A stretch of DNA of 64,000 nt from Steromphala cineraria (taxonomy: Eukaryota; Mollusca; Gastropoda; Trochida; Trochidae), in contig OU744723.1 of assembly GCA_916613615.1 (NCBI GenBank), positions 63,186,239-63,250,238 of the forward strand, given 5' to 3'. Of this stretch, positions 1-9,849 are shown piece after piece. The first letter of the stretch is position 1. Every line of letters starts with the position of its first letter. The notes beneath the pieces are model-generated. The model was not told the origin of the DNA, ran no database searches, and saw only the letters and a list, made by a program, of their open reading frames with translations. Made by a program: the position numbers and the translations under genes.

Positions 1-1065
1 GATTCTAAGTTGAAGGAGTTTTTTAATTTCCTTTATTATTTCATACTATTGTATTTCTGATTTACTTTCGACTCATTTCACTTCCTTCTTCTTCCTTTAT
101 GTTCAAAACACGTTAAACACCAACTCACTCAATCACTCACTTCTTCCTTTATACTTTGTTATCCAAACTGATGTTTTGATAGTTCATGATCAATAGCATC
201 GCTTCGTCAATGTTTTGATAAATCTACCAGTTGTCTTAAGACTGGATTGTGACGACACCATATAATTTTAACTGTACTGATCACTTATCCAACAAAAATG
301 TTTATTTGGTAGATTTAACCAAATAGAATTAAATCAATATCTGTAATTTTATTGTTTTAACCATTTTGTCAAATACAATGAAAAAAGAAACAAATTCAAC
401 AATCAGTTAGTTCCCTTTAGACAAAAACATGTATTTTCGACAAAGAAACAATAGTTGTTTTAGTACTGTTACAACTTCAGTCGAACGTAAATCAACAAAA
501 TGTTAGCAGAATGATGATATTTAATCTACGTTTTAAAAGTCGAGAGAGGTAATTCAGTTTTACTATCCTAACATTGCCACGTCATCACGCTGTTGCTTTG
601 GAAATAGGTTCTTGCAATCCCTTTTTCAAGTTTATTTGCAAATTGTAAATGTAAGTCAGTATGAATATTTGATTCTGTTTTCATTTGTGTTACCATATTA
701 AATACCAGCGATTTAATCTTAGTATGATTAATTTCCACACATGTACAATACGTCTTATAATAGTGATAATGATTTAAGCAAGTTGATGTTACAAGTTCCA
801 AGTTACAAACCAGTGGTATGTTTTGACAATATTGTTTCTTGCTCGGTCAAAATGAAATGATTCGGACGAAAATAATAATTCAGAAATGATTTAGATATGA
901 ATATTATCATTCCATTTGATTGTTTTCATTGCTAATTTGAAAGAACAGCCAATAGATTAAATGAGGAAAAGCTATCTACCTTGTTGTCTTTCTCCTCCCT
1001 TCTGTTGGGCGGCTGGTGCCTGATGGATGTGCTGATGGCATCCAAGACTCACGTTCCTGATAGTG
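1..1065 (-). other. 3' flank / possible 3' UTR of the STAND gene
   Basis: AT-rich sequence downstream of the proposed stop codon at 1066-1068. Two minus-strand AATAAA hexamers are present (301-306 and 348-353) and could end a 3' UTR of about 0.7 kb. I see no coding pattern; the short minus-strand reading frame at 568-801 has no recognisable motif and sits in biased AT-rich DNA. Confidence 0.3.
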
Positions 1066-1118
1066 TTAGCCTTCACAGATACATTCTCGCAATGCAGATG
1101 AGTTACATTCACCGTCAG
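1066..1118 (-). CDS. Probable terminal coding exon of the STAND gene
   Basis: On the minus strand a good 3' splice site (ending tctcctcag) precedes 1118. Joined in the phase required by the previous exon, it reads 17 residues rich in Cys (ADGECNSSALRECICEG) and then TAA at 1066-1068. The same exon is also open in another frame for 46 codons (starting LTVNVTHLHC) as far as a possible 5' splice site CAACAAG|gtagat near 978. That frame would fit only if exon 1593-1718 were read in phase 0. I prefer the stop-containing frame because it agrees with the phases of all upstream exons, but the choice is not settled without transcripts. Confidence 0.42.
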
Positions 1119-1592
1119 CTGAGGAGATACTGACAACAGATTTCTTTTTTAAATATACACAAGCAAAAAGAAAACTTTCTACATCTGTGACAAATCCCTG
1201 TTTGAATTTAGGCATACATACCAGTTTTCACAGTACAAGGTATACTCTGAATTGAGTTACTTCCCTTGAACCATTTACTAGTCAGTTACAGTTACTTCCC
1301 TTTAAGTGCAAAATAGTTACTTGCTGGAAATTGAGGAAATTTACTGATGTTTACTGATTTATTGAAATTTATGATGGAAGTAGGATTAAAATACCTGCAG
1401 CAAGATTATTCATAATTGAAGAATCGTCCTAGGAACTTCTTTTACAGCTTTTGTGAAAGTGACTGGATGCTTTTTCTGTAGCTAAGCAGTCAACGAAAAC
1501 TCATAAAATGTATTAATTATTATCATGCTCTTGTTTTCAGTGTCTAATTAACAACATTTATTTAGTGTTTGAACAACATGTTACAGCATTAC
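1119..1592 (-). other. Intron
   Basis: AT-rich sequence between two proposed exons, beginning gtaatgct at 1592 and ending ctcag at 1119 on the minus strand. No repeat or coding pattern recognised. Confidence 0.4.
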
Positions 1593-1718
1593 CAGCACAT
1601 CCTGAAGGTCGAGTTGTTTGGGATGTGGAGTCCAGTTGAAGCTGGGTGTGTGAGATGACACCTCTCTCTGGTGTAGCGGCGAGATGTTGCACAATCTGAT
1701 GAGCCAGTGTCTCAGAGT
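1593..1718 (-). CDS. Internal coding exon of the STAND gene (phase 1 to 1)
   Basis: A 126-nt minus-strand exon with acceptor tctatatccag| and donor GTGCTG|gtaatg. In the frame set by the upstream acidic exon (one base carried over) it reads DSETLAHQIVQHLAATPERG and on to RPSGCA without a stop, then carries one base into the next exon. The first half looks like an amphipathic helix; no named domain is recognised. The other open frame (phase 0, beginning TLRHWLIRLC) would join the alternative frame of the next exon. About 11.7 kb of transposon-filled intron separates it from the acidic exon, so assignment to the same gene rests on phase agreement, strand and splice-site quality only. Confidence 0.5.
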
Positions 1719-1767
1719 CTGGATATAGATGCAAACAAGCAAACTATCTGTACTAAGGGATTGTGGT

Positions 1768-2010
1768 ATTAGCTTATTTAGTTATACAAGTTAGTTAATG
1801 TACTTCATTGTATTTACTTTAATTTCGGATCTCCATTTATAATGATAAAAAACGACCTCTTTCTTAAACTAATTAATGTAAAGGTTTGGCATCAACCAAA
1901 ATCATGTCACTGAAATGAGCATCATGTGATAGTGTTAGTTTGGCTCTAAATTGTGAAAGTGAAACTATGAGCTTATTCAGTTATACAAGTTATGTCATTT
2001 ACATCATTTT
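1768..2010. repeat. Dispersed/partly tandem repeat also present near 13.2 kb
   Basis: The segment around 1838-1975 (tataatgataaaaaacgacc through gaaagtgaaactatgag) recurs in the same orientation at about 13178-13330. Its ends (agcttatttagttatacaag and agcttattcagttatacaag) also form a short direct repeat about 200 bp apart. The two long copies lie at opposite ends of the transposon-filled intron. No coding content. Confidence 0.6.
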
Positions 2011-2260
2011 ATTATCCCCCACCACGAAGTGGAAGGGGGATATAGGTTTGAGCTCCGTCCGTGCGTCCGTCCGTGCGTCCGAGTTAAAGGAGCCAATTTT
2101 TCTCAGAAACCGTTAAAGATAGGATTATCAAATTTTGTGTGTGCCTCCAGGGTATCAATACCTTGATGGAGTTCGAAAATCAGAACCACGCAATTATTTT
2201 TTCCGGAGTTATTGCCCTTGTTCCGGAGGCGGGGGATGTTGATGACTATGTCTGCTTGTT
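2011..2260. repeat. Interspersed repeat with hairpin head
   Basis: Begins with a hairpin at about 2013-2042 (TATCCCCC, inner stem CCAC-GAA-GTGG, GGGGGATA), followed by iterated tccgtccgtgcg. This hairpin head followed by CCGTCCG repeats resembles a repeat type I recall from mollusc and other marine invertebrate genomes, but I cannot name the family from sequence alone. No ORF of its own. Confidence 0.5.
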
Positions 2261-2269
2261 TACTTTAAT

Positions 2270-3245
2270 TTTAGATCTCCATTTATGGCGCCACCTAGCG
2301 GTCAGAGATGCAAGTCGCATGGTCTCAGGGCTCCGTAAATGTTTCTCCGAAACTCCGTTTTATTTTGTGAAGGGAAGCATTAAACAACACCCAAAGTACG
2401 TCAGAACATATTTTAAAACATGGGATGTGACAATAGTCTTCACAGACTACAAATTGGACTTTTCCATGGTGTTTTTATCGCCTTCATGATTCGACGAGCC
2501 GAACGACGAGCAGCCATGCGGTTCAGAGTATTATGCGTGCCGGGTAAAATGCATGTGCTTTGTCGCCTCACCCTATTTCTGTCTCTGCTTCTGTTAGCTA
2601 CAAGCAACGACGTTGAGACAAATCCCGGACCAAGGTCACGACAAACAACCAACTATTGAAGGTGAGTTGTCTACATCTGATATATTGAAGGAATTAAAGG
2701 AAATGCGAATTGAAATATGAACGGGAAATAAACACTCTAGAGGGACAACTTAAGAAAAACAACATGGAAGAAGAAACAAGAGAGGACACAGAGAAAAAAG
2801 GTGATTTACTTAAGGAGACTATGGACATATCTGAAACTGACATTGATAGTGTTAAACGTATTCCATCCAAATCTACAGGGCCGAGACCAGAACTTGTCAA
2901 GTAACTTGTGTCTTTTTGGAACTATGCGTCTAAACTTTCTGTTCTGAAAGCGTCATCGAAATTAAGTGAGTCGAAAGTTAGCATTGGTCAGGACTATACA
3001 CAGCAGACTAGAGAAACACGCCGAAAATTAAAAACATTTATGGACAGAGAAAGACAAGATGGACATTAGACATAATAAATTGATAATAGAAAATAAAGTA
3101 TATAAACTTGATGAATCTACTGGAAATCTCAAATTAATAAAGACTTTACCTCCTAGACAGGGCACATCAAGTTTCGAGCATGACTTGCATGGGCGTGGTC
3201 CTACATCGAACAGTGACAGGTAGGGGTGTGGCCAACAAAACAACC
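2270..3245 (+). pseudogene. LINE 5' fragment: ORF1 with N-terminal 2A-like peptide
   Basis: A non-LTR retrotransposon ORF1 remnant. It starts with a hydrophobic leader (RLTLFLSLLLLATSN) running directly into a 2A-type ribosome-skipping motif DVETNPGP at 2609-2632. A coiled-coil-like Lys/Glu-rich part follows (2710-2904), then an L1-ORF1-type C-terminal domain containing IGQDYTQQTRETRRKLKTF (about 2980-3045) and, in another frame, KMDIRHNKLIIENKVYKLDE (3055-3220). Stops at about 2657 and 2902 and a frameshift near 3045 break it. 2A peptides at the N-terminus of LINE ORF1 are known from sea urchin, lancelet and mollusc elements; this copy is dead and cut off by the mariner. Confidence 0.75.
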
Positions 3246-3251
3246 TATCTA

Positions 3252-4522
3252 CAATAAGTGTTGCAAGCGGGGCATTGGTGTTTACATAAACAGTGTCAGC
3301 TTATAGCAGGTGTTACTATAGTCAAAACATAACATTGACACATGTCAAAACAATTTCTAGACATAACAATTATTTAGATATAATAGCTGCGCTGACCTAG
3401 GGGTCTCCATAATCATGGATTCTCTCAAACATGAACAACGCGCTGTGATCAAGTTCCTTACTAAAGAGGGATGCAAAGCTACAGAAATACATTATCGTAT
3501 GTGTAATGTGATGGGTAAGGATGCTCCTAACTTTTCAACAGTTTGTCGCTGGTCTCTTCAGTTCAAGCTGGGCAGGGAGTCCTTAGACGATGACCCACGG
3601 TCAGGCAGGCCATCTGAAGTCAGCCGACCGGATGTTATTGCCGCTATCGACAGACGAATTTTAGCTGACCGCCGTGTTAAAGTTTCTGAACTGTCTTTGG
3701 AATTCCAGATATCAGTTGGAAGTGTTGAAAAAATAATTCATGACCATCTTGGTATGTCCAAGGTATCTGCAAGATGGGTACCCAGAAACCTCACAGCACA
3801 AGATCGCCAGAAAAGAACCGAAAGTTGCATGGAGCTCCTGGATCGGTTTAATGCGGGTGAAGCCAGGTTTTTGTCTCGTCTGGTGACAGGTGACGAAACC
3901 TGGATCCACCACTGGGACCCGGAAACTAAACTGGAATCCAAGCAATGGAAGCACCCGAGTTCACCGCCTCCCCTGAAGTTTCGCACTCAACCATCAGCTG
4001 GCAAGGTTATGGCGACAATCTTTTGGGATGCAAAAGGCATATTATTAATTGATTACTTGCCAACCAAAACTACAATGCATGGTCAATATTATGCCAACCT
4101 AATGCAAGAATTGCGAAAGACAATTCGACAGAAACGCCGTGGAATGTTGACACGTGGTGTTCTGATTTTGCATGACAACGCTCCACTCCACAAGTTAAGA
4201 GTTGCACAGGCCGCTATACGTGATTGTGGATTCGAACAGCTTAACCACCCACCCTACAGCCCAGACCTAGCCCCCAGTGACTACTTCCTGTTCAGAAACC
4301 TGAAATCCGCCCTACGTGGAAGGCACTTCCGGGATGACGAAGACGTCAAAGCTGCCACAGAGGCGTGGTTAGGGGGCAAACGGAAGACTTCTACAAAAGC
4401 GGCATCAAAAGTCTTAAAGAGAAATGGAATAAGTGTATTGAGGTGAAAGGTTACTATATTGAAAAATAAAAGTAAAAAATTGACTACGCGAGTTGGTTTT
4501 ATATTGAAGTTGCAACACCTTG
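3252..4522 (+). mobile_element. mariner DNA transposon
   Basis: A 1.27-kb element bounded by TA dinucleotides (3250-3251 and 4523-4524), the usual mariner target duplication. Imperfect terminal inverted repeats are visible: the left end reads CAATAAGTGTTGCAAGC and the reverse complement of the right end CAAGGTGTTGCAACTTC. Length and single-ORF layout match the family. It lies between a LINE ORF1 fragment and the 3' end of an inverted LINE. Confidence 0.8.
3415..4446 (+). pseudogene. mariner transposase, C-terminus frameshifted
   Basis: Cut-and-paste transposase acting on the element's own terminal repeats. The 343-residue frame shows an N-terminal helix-turn-helix region (about residues 1-110), WVPRNLT (121-127), and the catalytic triad D160 (TGDETW), D254 (LHDNAP) and D289 (APSDYF), i.e. 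DD34D spacing. The usual mariner tail does not follow in frame. After WLGG (about 4371-4377, in a run of G) the expected Phe-Tyr...Gly-Ile and WNKCI-type ending lies in a neighbouring frame up to about 4478. A small indel in the G run therefore replaces roughly the last 23 residues. The catalytic core is intact, so the copy is either recently inactivated or affected by a base-calling error. Confidence 0.85.
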
Positions 4523-4598
4523 TATGGAATATAGATTCAAGATTCAAGATGTTTTATTTGTAGAAAGGCCAATGACCCAGAGTACAAATTGTATTACA

Positions 4599-7135
4599 TT
4601 ATGATATTTGAGTTACATTCTTTTGTTTTATACACTCGAACACATGTTTAAGGAATTTAGCAAGATTTAACAGAAATATGTTATCATTTGATTGACATAG
4701 TTTTGAAGCATTGTTATAATGGACATCCCGACAATTTGGGATGAGACGATCTCTCTCTTTTTCAAAATACACACAGTCATACAGTACATGCCTTTCATTA
4801 AGCGTTACATTGCAGTATTTACAGATAAATGCATCGTTAGTATATACATTCTTTTTACTCAAACAACCACTTCTAAATAAAGTTAATACACGTCTATACT
4901 CGTGACTCTTAATGTTTAACAAATATTTTTCACAGGTGAGTAGAGACTTATGAGTAGAATAGAATATGAGAGAATCACTCTGTAGGGAGGAATGCCAATT
5001 CTGGTAAGAGCAATCTTTGACTTTTCTCAAATCTATGTCACTCCCAGCACACATCACAATACACAAATTAATGCCATAAATCTTTATTGCGGGTATCATG
5101 ATCATCAACACCAGAACTTAGAGATATTAAGGCATATTATACATGAAATAAACTAGAATTAACAATAACAAAAAAAGTGACACCTTGCAAAAAGACGTCT
5201 TGCGACACACGCGAGATGTGTCGCAAGGGAGATAACTCGGTAGTGTGTGTGCTGGGTGACACCAATTTTCTCAAATCTATGTCACTCCCAGCACACATCA
5301 CAATACACAAATTAATACCTTGCAAAAAGACGTCTTGCGACACACGCGAGATGTGTCGCAAGGGAGATAACTCGGTAGTGTGTGTGCTGGGTGACACCAA
5401 ACGTTGACTAAAAACATATACAAAATTGTCTATATTCCCCACCTCTTGGCTAATCCAAACATAGCCGAAGCCATAACGAAAAAGTAAATATTTTACATGA
5501 TTGACCCAACTTGGTCTCTTTCTCTCCGCAATGGACAACAGCATATTATAGCATTGGAAAGCATATCTTTGGCGTTGCATTCTTAACAATCGTAGCCAAT
5601 ACTTAATGCATTTAACATAATAAGTGACAAAAAGTGGATGTCTTCCACACTCCCCGTATGTTACAGCATTTGCAGATTTATAGCCAATATGAAGAAGAAA
5701 TTTACAAAACTTTCTATGGATAATTTCAATACTATTTCTTTCCTCCCAGCCCCAAATTTCGGCCCCATAAGTAAGAATAGGGGTGATCTTCTTATCAAAC
5801 AAAAAGAAAGCATCTTTTACTGAAAAGTCAAAACGTCTGATTAGGGATTTTAAAGGCCACAATGCTTTACTTGCTTGCTCTGCAAGTGTTTTACAGGCTT
5901 TAGTCCATACCAATTTTGGTGTTATCATTAAACCTAAATATTTATATGCATTTACCGTTTCCATAGGATTCCCATTAAAGAGGAATTTTTCATGTCTTGA
6001 CACGGGCCCACCCATTTTTAAAACAATTATCTTACTTTTCGCTAAATTGATATCCATGCCCCATCTAAATGAATAATTATGTAAAGCATTCAATGGTCTT
6101 TGCAGTTTTACAACACTATCTGCAATAAGAATCAAATCATCAGCAAACAGCAAAGCAATAAGGTTCAACATTTCATTGGATATGAAAATACCGTCGTCAA
6201 ATTGTTTTTGCAAATCACACACAAGTTCATTAATAAATAACGAAAACAGCACTGGACTTAGTGTGCATCCTTGTCTGACACCACTGGAGCTGTAAAAATA
6301 ACTTGTTAACTGTTTACCATAATTAAATGTAACTGTTGATTTGACATGTGTGTACATACTTTTTATGACATTGAAAAATTTACCATGAATACCATTTTGC
6401 AATAAAATATATAATAGCTTATTTCTATTCACCATGTCGAAAGCCTTTTTAAAGTCTATAAAGGCACAATATAATTTGCCTTTCTTTCGAGACAGATATT
6501 TTGTCACGACTGCTTGTAGAATAAATATGTTATCAATCGTTGAATGGTCTTTTCGGAATCCTCCTTGATAATCTCCGATCGTTTTGTTCAACTCCAGGTA
6601 TAGTTCAAGTCGTCTATTCAAAATGTAAGCAAAGACTTTACTCATGATATTAAGCAACGATATGCCACGGAAATTATCAGGGTTACTCATACTTCCTTTC
6701 TTGTGGATAGGCGTAATAATAGCAGCAGTCCACGCATCAGGATACACACCGGAGTCCAATATTCTATTAAAGAGTGTGACAAGATAGGGTACCAGTATAT
6801 TCTCTGCTATTTTGTAAAATTCAGAGGGGATTCCGTCGTCGCCCGGTGATTTCCCAGTTTTCATGTGTCTAATGGCGTTGATCACGTCTTGGTCGTTGAA
6901 TTCCATGGATATAATATCACTTTGATTTTGACATGTTTCACATATTTCCGAATTATGATTGCTTAAGTACCTCGCTGTATCTTCGTTGAATTGCTCATCT
7001 TCATTGTTCGTTGGGTTTAAAAGTTCTCTAAAATAGTCTACCCAAGTTGATGGGGCGACGCTATTCTCTGTACTGCGTGATGATATGTATTTCTTCACTA
7101 ACTTCCAGAACGAAGTGCAATCCTTGTCGTTCACG
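4599..7135 (-). pseudogene. LINE ORF2 reverse transcriptase half with C-terminal domain
   Basis: Reverse transcriptase of a non-LTR retrotransposon. In order: NGKSPGDDGIPSEFYK-type entry motif, NFRGISLLN, FIDFKKAFDMV (motif A), SSGVRQGCTLSPVLFSLF (motif B), LLFADDLILIA (motif C with the catalytic DD), then a thumb and C-terminal region (KYLGLMI, PILTYGAEIWGW). The last part (4599-5111) has a Cys/His cluster CKYCNVTLNERHVLYDCVYF. The open frame runs on past the inversion junction to 7383, but that N-terminus is antisense ORF1 and not real. A short insertion with direct repeats (about 5073-5402) interrupts the coding sequence just before the C-terminal domain. The RT core itself has no stop. 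Confidence 0.85.
5022..5402. repeat. Duplicated insert with perfect hairpin inside LINE ORF2
   Basis: A segment beginning ccttgcaaaaagacgtc and ending gctgggtgacaccaa occurs twice (about 5183-5265 and 5318-5402). Between and before the copies a LINE-derived segment (cttttctcaaatctatgtca onward, about 5022-5072 and 5266-5316) is also duplicated. Each copy contains a perfect 11-bp stem CTTGCGACACA / TGTGTCGCAAG with a 7-nt loop (5199-5227 and 5334-5362), followed by AGGGAGATAACTC. The first copy is flanked by GTGACACC at 5177-5184 and 5256-5263. It looks like a small non-autonomous insert that was then duplicated with flanking sequence. Confidence 0.7.
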
Positions 7136-7149
7136 CTCACTATCATCAT

Positions 7150-8140
7150 GTTGGCTAGCAAGGCAATATGCAGTATGTATTCGGAATCGAACATTGTGCT
7201 GAATATATTATATGAACTTCCGCATACAAACAATTTTGATAAAAGCCCGTGCGAAGTGAGCAACACCGACAATTTGATGTTGTTTGACCCAGTTTTGAAA
7301 TTGATCATGGCGGGCGACGTCGAGTTGAACCCCGGACCCCCAAAGAAACAAAAAGCTACAGCGGTCCAGGAACAGGATGACACTGACGTGAGTGTGAAAG
7401 ACTCTCTTGATGCACTTTCCCATCAAATAGATACTCTGAACTCAACAATCCGCATTATGAGTGAAACACTTACTTCCTTGAAAACTGTTGTAGACCAGAA
7501 CATAACGAACGTCAATAATCAACTGGAGAAGATTCAAACAGAGAACAAAGATCTAAAAATGACAATTAGAAGACAATCAACAATAATTTCATCATTAGAA
7601 AACAAAATTGAGCACAATGAATCCTACTCCAGGCGTAACAACCTATTGATATTTGGTTTGCAAATGAAGGACAAAGAGAGTAACCACGACACCAAAGTGT
7701 TGCTGCAGACGTTCATGGAGGAGGACCTGCAGATTGAAGATGTGTCCAGTATACAGTTCGATACAGTGCATAGACTTGGGGCTCGGCGTGGAACTAGTAC
7801 ATCTGTACCCATTATCGCCAAGTTTGTGTCTCGAGACGACAAGAATCGTGTGTTTATGAAGGCGAGAAAGCAGCTTAAAGGTAACAGCGACTATCGGATC
7901 TCAGAAGATTTCTCAATGAAAGTGAGAGAAAGAAGAAAGAAGTTAGGCACACATCTCAAAGACGCCAGAGACGAGGGTAAACTTGCCTTTCTCAAAGCAG
8001 ACTACTTGATCGTCGACGGTGTGAAGTTTTTCTTTAATGAGCTCACTAATGAGGTCATGAGAGTGTCAAAGACATCTGACTACGGTAGAATGCCTGTTGA
8101 TAACAGTACTGCTGAGGGTGGAGAGACAGAAGCGTTATAG
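7150..8140 (+). CDS. LINE ORF1 protein with 2A peptide, coiled coil and RNA-binding domain
   Basis: Nucleic-acid-binding ORF1 protein of the inverted LINE. The first Met after the inversion junction is at 7150; the frame is also open upstream, but that part is antisense RT sequence. The motif GDVELNPGP has its 2A core at 7316-7339 and follows a roughly 55-residue leader, so ribosome skipping would release the leader from the rest. Next comes a coiled coil of about 90 residues (SLDALSHQIDTLNSTIRIMS onward), then SYSRRNNLLIFGLQ and TVHRLGARRG, which match the RRM-like part of L1-type ORF1, and a C-terminal domain with YRISEDFSMKVRERRKKL. It ends in TAG at 8138-8140. No frame break is seen. Confidence 0.8.
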
Positions 8141-9505
8141 CGAGGTGGCCGTGACCTGAGTACAGGCTCTCAACAGCGCACACGCGCACCCTACACCAGC
8201 TCGTGCAACGTTGTACATGAGACTTTGACCTCATTTCTGTCATGGAACGTTAACGGATTGTATACAAAGATTTGTAATAATGACTTTATCTCATTTTGTA
8301 GTAATTATAATATCATTGGTTTAGTAGAAACATGGGCAAAATCGTATGAGGATTTTAACCATTTGTTTATTAATCATGTTCTATTTCAGTCCGTAAGACC
8401 AAAAGAAAAGAAACAAGGACGACATAGTGGAGGAGTCGCAGTGTACGTACATAGTAAGCTTGCTGAACATTTCCAGAGGGTACATGCAGATTGGGTAGAC
8501 TGTGTCTTTCTCGTATCGAAAGAAAACGTTATTAATGGAACTAAACTTATAATAGGTGTTGTGTATGTGAAACCTGAAAGTCAAGAGAGCAATGATGGTA
8601 TTGAAACATTGGAGAACTACTTAGCTGTAATATCAGATGAATTTCCTTATTGTGAATATGTTCTTTATGGTGACTTTAATGCTAGAACCGGTGGAGAAGC
8701 TGACTATATTAGTTTCGATGATACAGATCATCTTCCAATAGACGAAGCTTGTTATGACGTGTACGACATACCTGATCCACGCAAAAATAAAGACGAAGTG
8801 GTGAATAACTATGGACGTGACTTTCTAGACATGTGTAAAACTTTGAACTTGTTCATTTTGAATGGACGATTATCAGATGATGGTGACTATACATACGTAG
8901 GACCCACTGGATGTAGTACCCCTGACTATATATGTGTTTCCTCGTCAATTTACCAACACGTTCGTGATTTTAATATCATTTCCCGTACAGAATCTGATCA
9001 CTTACCACTAACTGCCAGTCTTACTTTATTGATGAAATCGAACTCGGATAATAACAGTGACTCCTCCCAGTGTTATGATAGAAAAAGATATCGATGGAAA
9101 GAAGCTGGAAGAGAGCAGTTTATAAGTAATCTAACTTTAAACACAACAACTCAGATGTTCGAAGAGTTCATGGACTGTGTCAAGGTCGATGTTAACAAGG
9201 CAACTGATAAATTGCAAGAAATACTACAGGAATGTGGAAAGGGTATGAAGTTACACCAAAGAAACAGCAAACCATGGAAGAATCAGCCAGACTGGTTCGA
9301 TGCCGAGTGTGAATCAGCGAAGAGGAGTAAATATCAAAAACTTAATGTATTCAGAAAAATCTCAACGCCAGAAAACTATCAGGACTTCAAACGATGCCGA
9401 AACTTTTTTAAATCGTTATGTAAACAAAAACAGATTAATTACAAACTTTTCATCAGCACCAGTATTCGGACAGCAGCAAACGACAAGGAATATAGAAGGA
9501 CTTAA
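8141..9505 (+). CDS. LINE ORF2 N-terminal half: AP-type endonuclease
   Basis: Apurinic-like endonuclease that nicks target DNA for target-primed reverse transcription. Motifs in order: LSWNVNGL (about 8243), GLVETW, HSGGVAVYV, YGDFNARTGG (about 8667), SDHLPLTASL (about 8995). A Lys/Arg-rich linker to the RT follows (KPWKNQPDWFDAECE, FFKSLCKQKQINYK). The frame is open immediately after the ORF1 stop and in the same frame, and no in-frame ATG precedes the endonuclease motifs, so the start cannot be placed by an ATG. The last residues before the stop at 9505 are probably past the inversion breakpoint. The RT continues on the opposite strand at 4599-7135. Confidence 0.8.
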   Translation, partial: RGGRDLSTGSQQRTRAPYTSSCNVVHETLTSFLSWNVNGLYTKICNNDFISFCSNYNIIGLVETWAKSYEDFNHLFINHVLFQSVRPKEKKQGRHSGGVAVYVHSKLAEHFQRVHADWVDCVFLVSKENVINGTKLIIGVVYVKPESQESNDGIETLENYLAVISDEFPYCEYVLYGDFNARTGGEADYISFDDTDHLPIDEACYDVYDIPDPRKNKDEVVNNYGRDFLDMCKTLNLFILNGRLSDDGDYTYVGPTGCSTPDYICVSSSIYQHVRDFNIISRTESDHLPLTASLTLLMKSNSDNNSDSSQCYDRKRYRWKEAGREQFISNLTLNTTTQMFEEFMDCVKVDVNKATDKLQEILQECGKGMKLHQRNSKPWKNQPDWFDAECESAKRSKYQKLNVFRKISTPENYQDFKRCRNFFKSLCKQKQINYKLFISTSIRTAANDKEYRRT

Positions 9506-9849
9506 GAAACACTTATGTATAAATTCATTTCTAGCATTCATCGAAAAGTTTTATTGTCTTTCTTGAAACCTGATGTGAACGTGACTTTTTGACAGTACTA
9601 CCTGGTTATGTACATTACCATCATCTAAGACGTAAATGCAGTCAGAAACTCGAGTAGAATATTAACCATGATGAAAAACAATTTTGAAAGGTTTGTCAAT
9701 CCCTTACCTAGCACATCGAACAATATATTATGGATTAAAATTTCAAGTCCATCTGAATTGATTTATTTTGCTGCTATATATTTCTGACCAGAGGGCAGTA
9801 GCCATCACTCAAATAAACTTATCTTTGATATCTTAGTTTAGATCAGATA
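9506..9849. other. Unannotated gap between two LINE copies
   Basis: AT-rich sequence between the outer end of the inverted LINE and the start of the next LINE remnant. No coding or repeat pattern recognised. Confidence 0.3.

Larger units (their letters stand above)
4533..9505 (-). mobile_element. 2A-type LINE with 5' inversion (twin-primed insertion)
   Basis: The reverse-transcriptase half lies on the minus strand (about 7135 down to 4599). Its 3' end carries AATAAA and short CTTGAAT iterations at 4533-4560. The ORF1 and endonuclease half lies on the plus strand (about 7140-9505). The junction places the 5' tip of the element against the start of the RT half, and the endonuclease half ends roughly where the RT half begins. 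This is the topology expected from twin priming during target-primed reverse transcription. Together the halves make a nearly full element in one insertion. Target-site duplications were not identified. Confidence 0.7.

Noticed and set aside
5177..5407. Plus-strand ORF of 76 residues
   Set aside because: Generated by the duplicated hairpin insert; repeats itself exactly and has no motif.
7136..7383. N-terminal extension of the RT frame on the minus strand
   Set aside because: It lies across the inversion junction and is antisense to ORF1 with the 2A motif; the real RT reading begins at about 7135.
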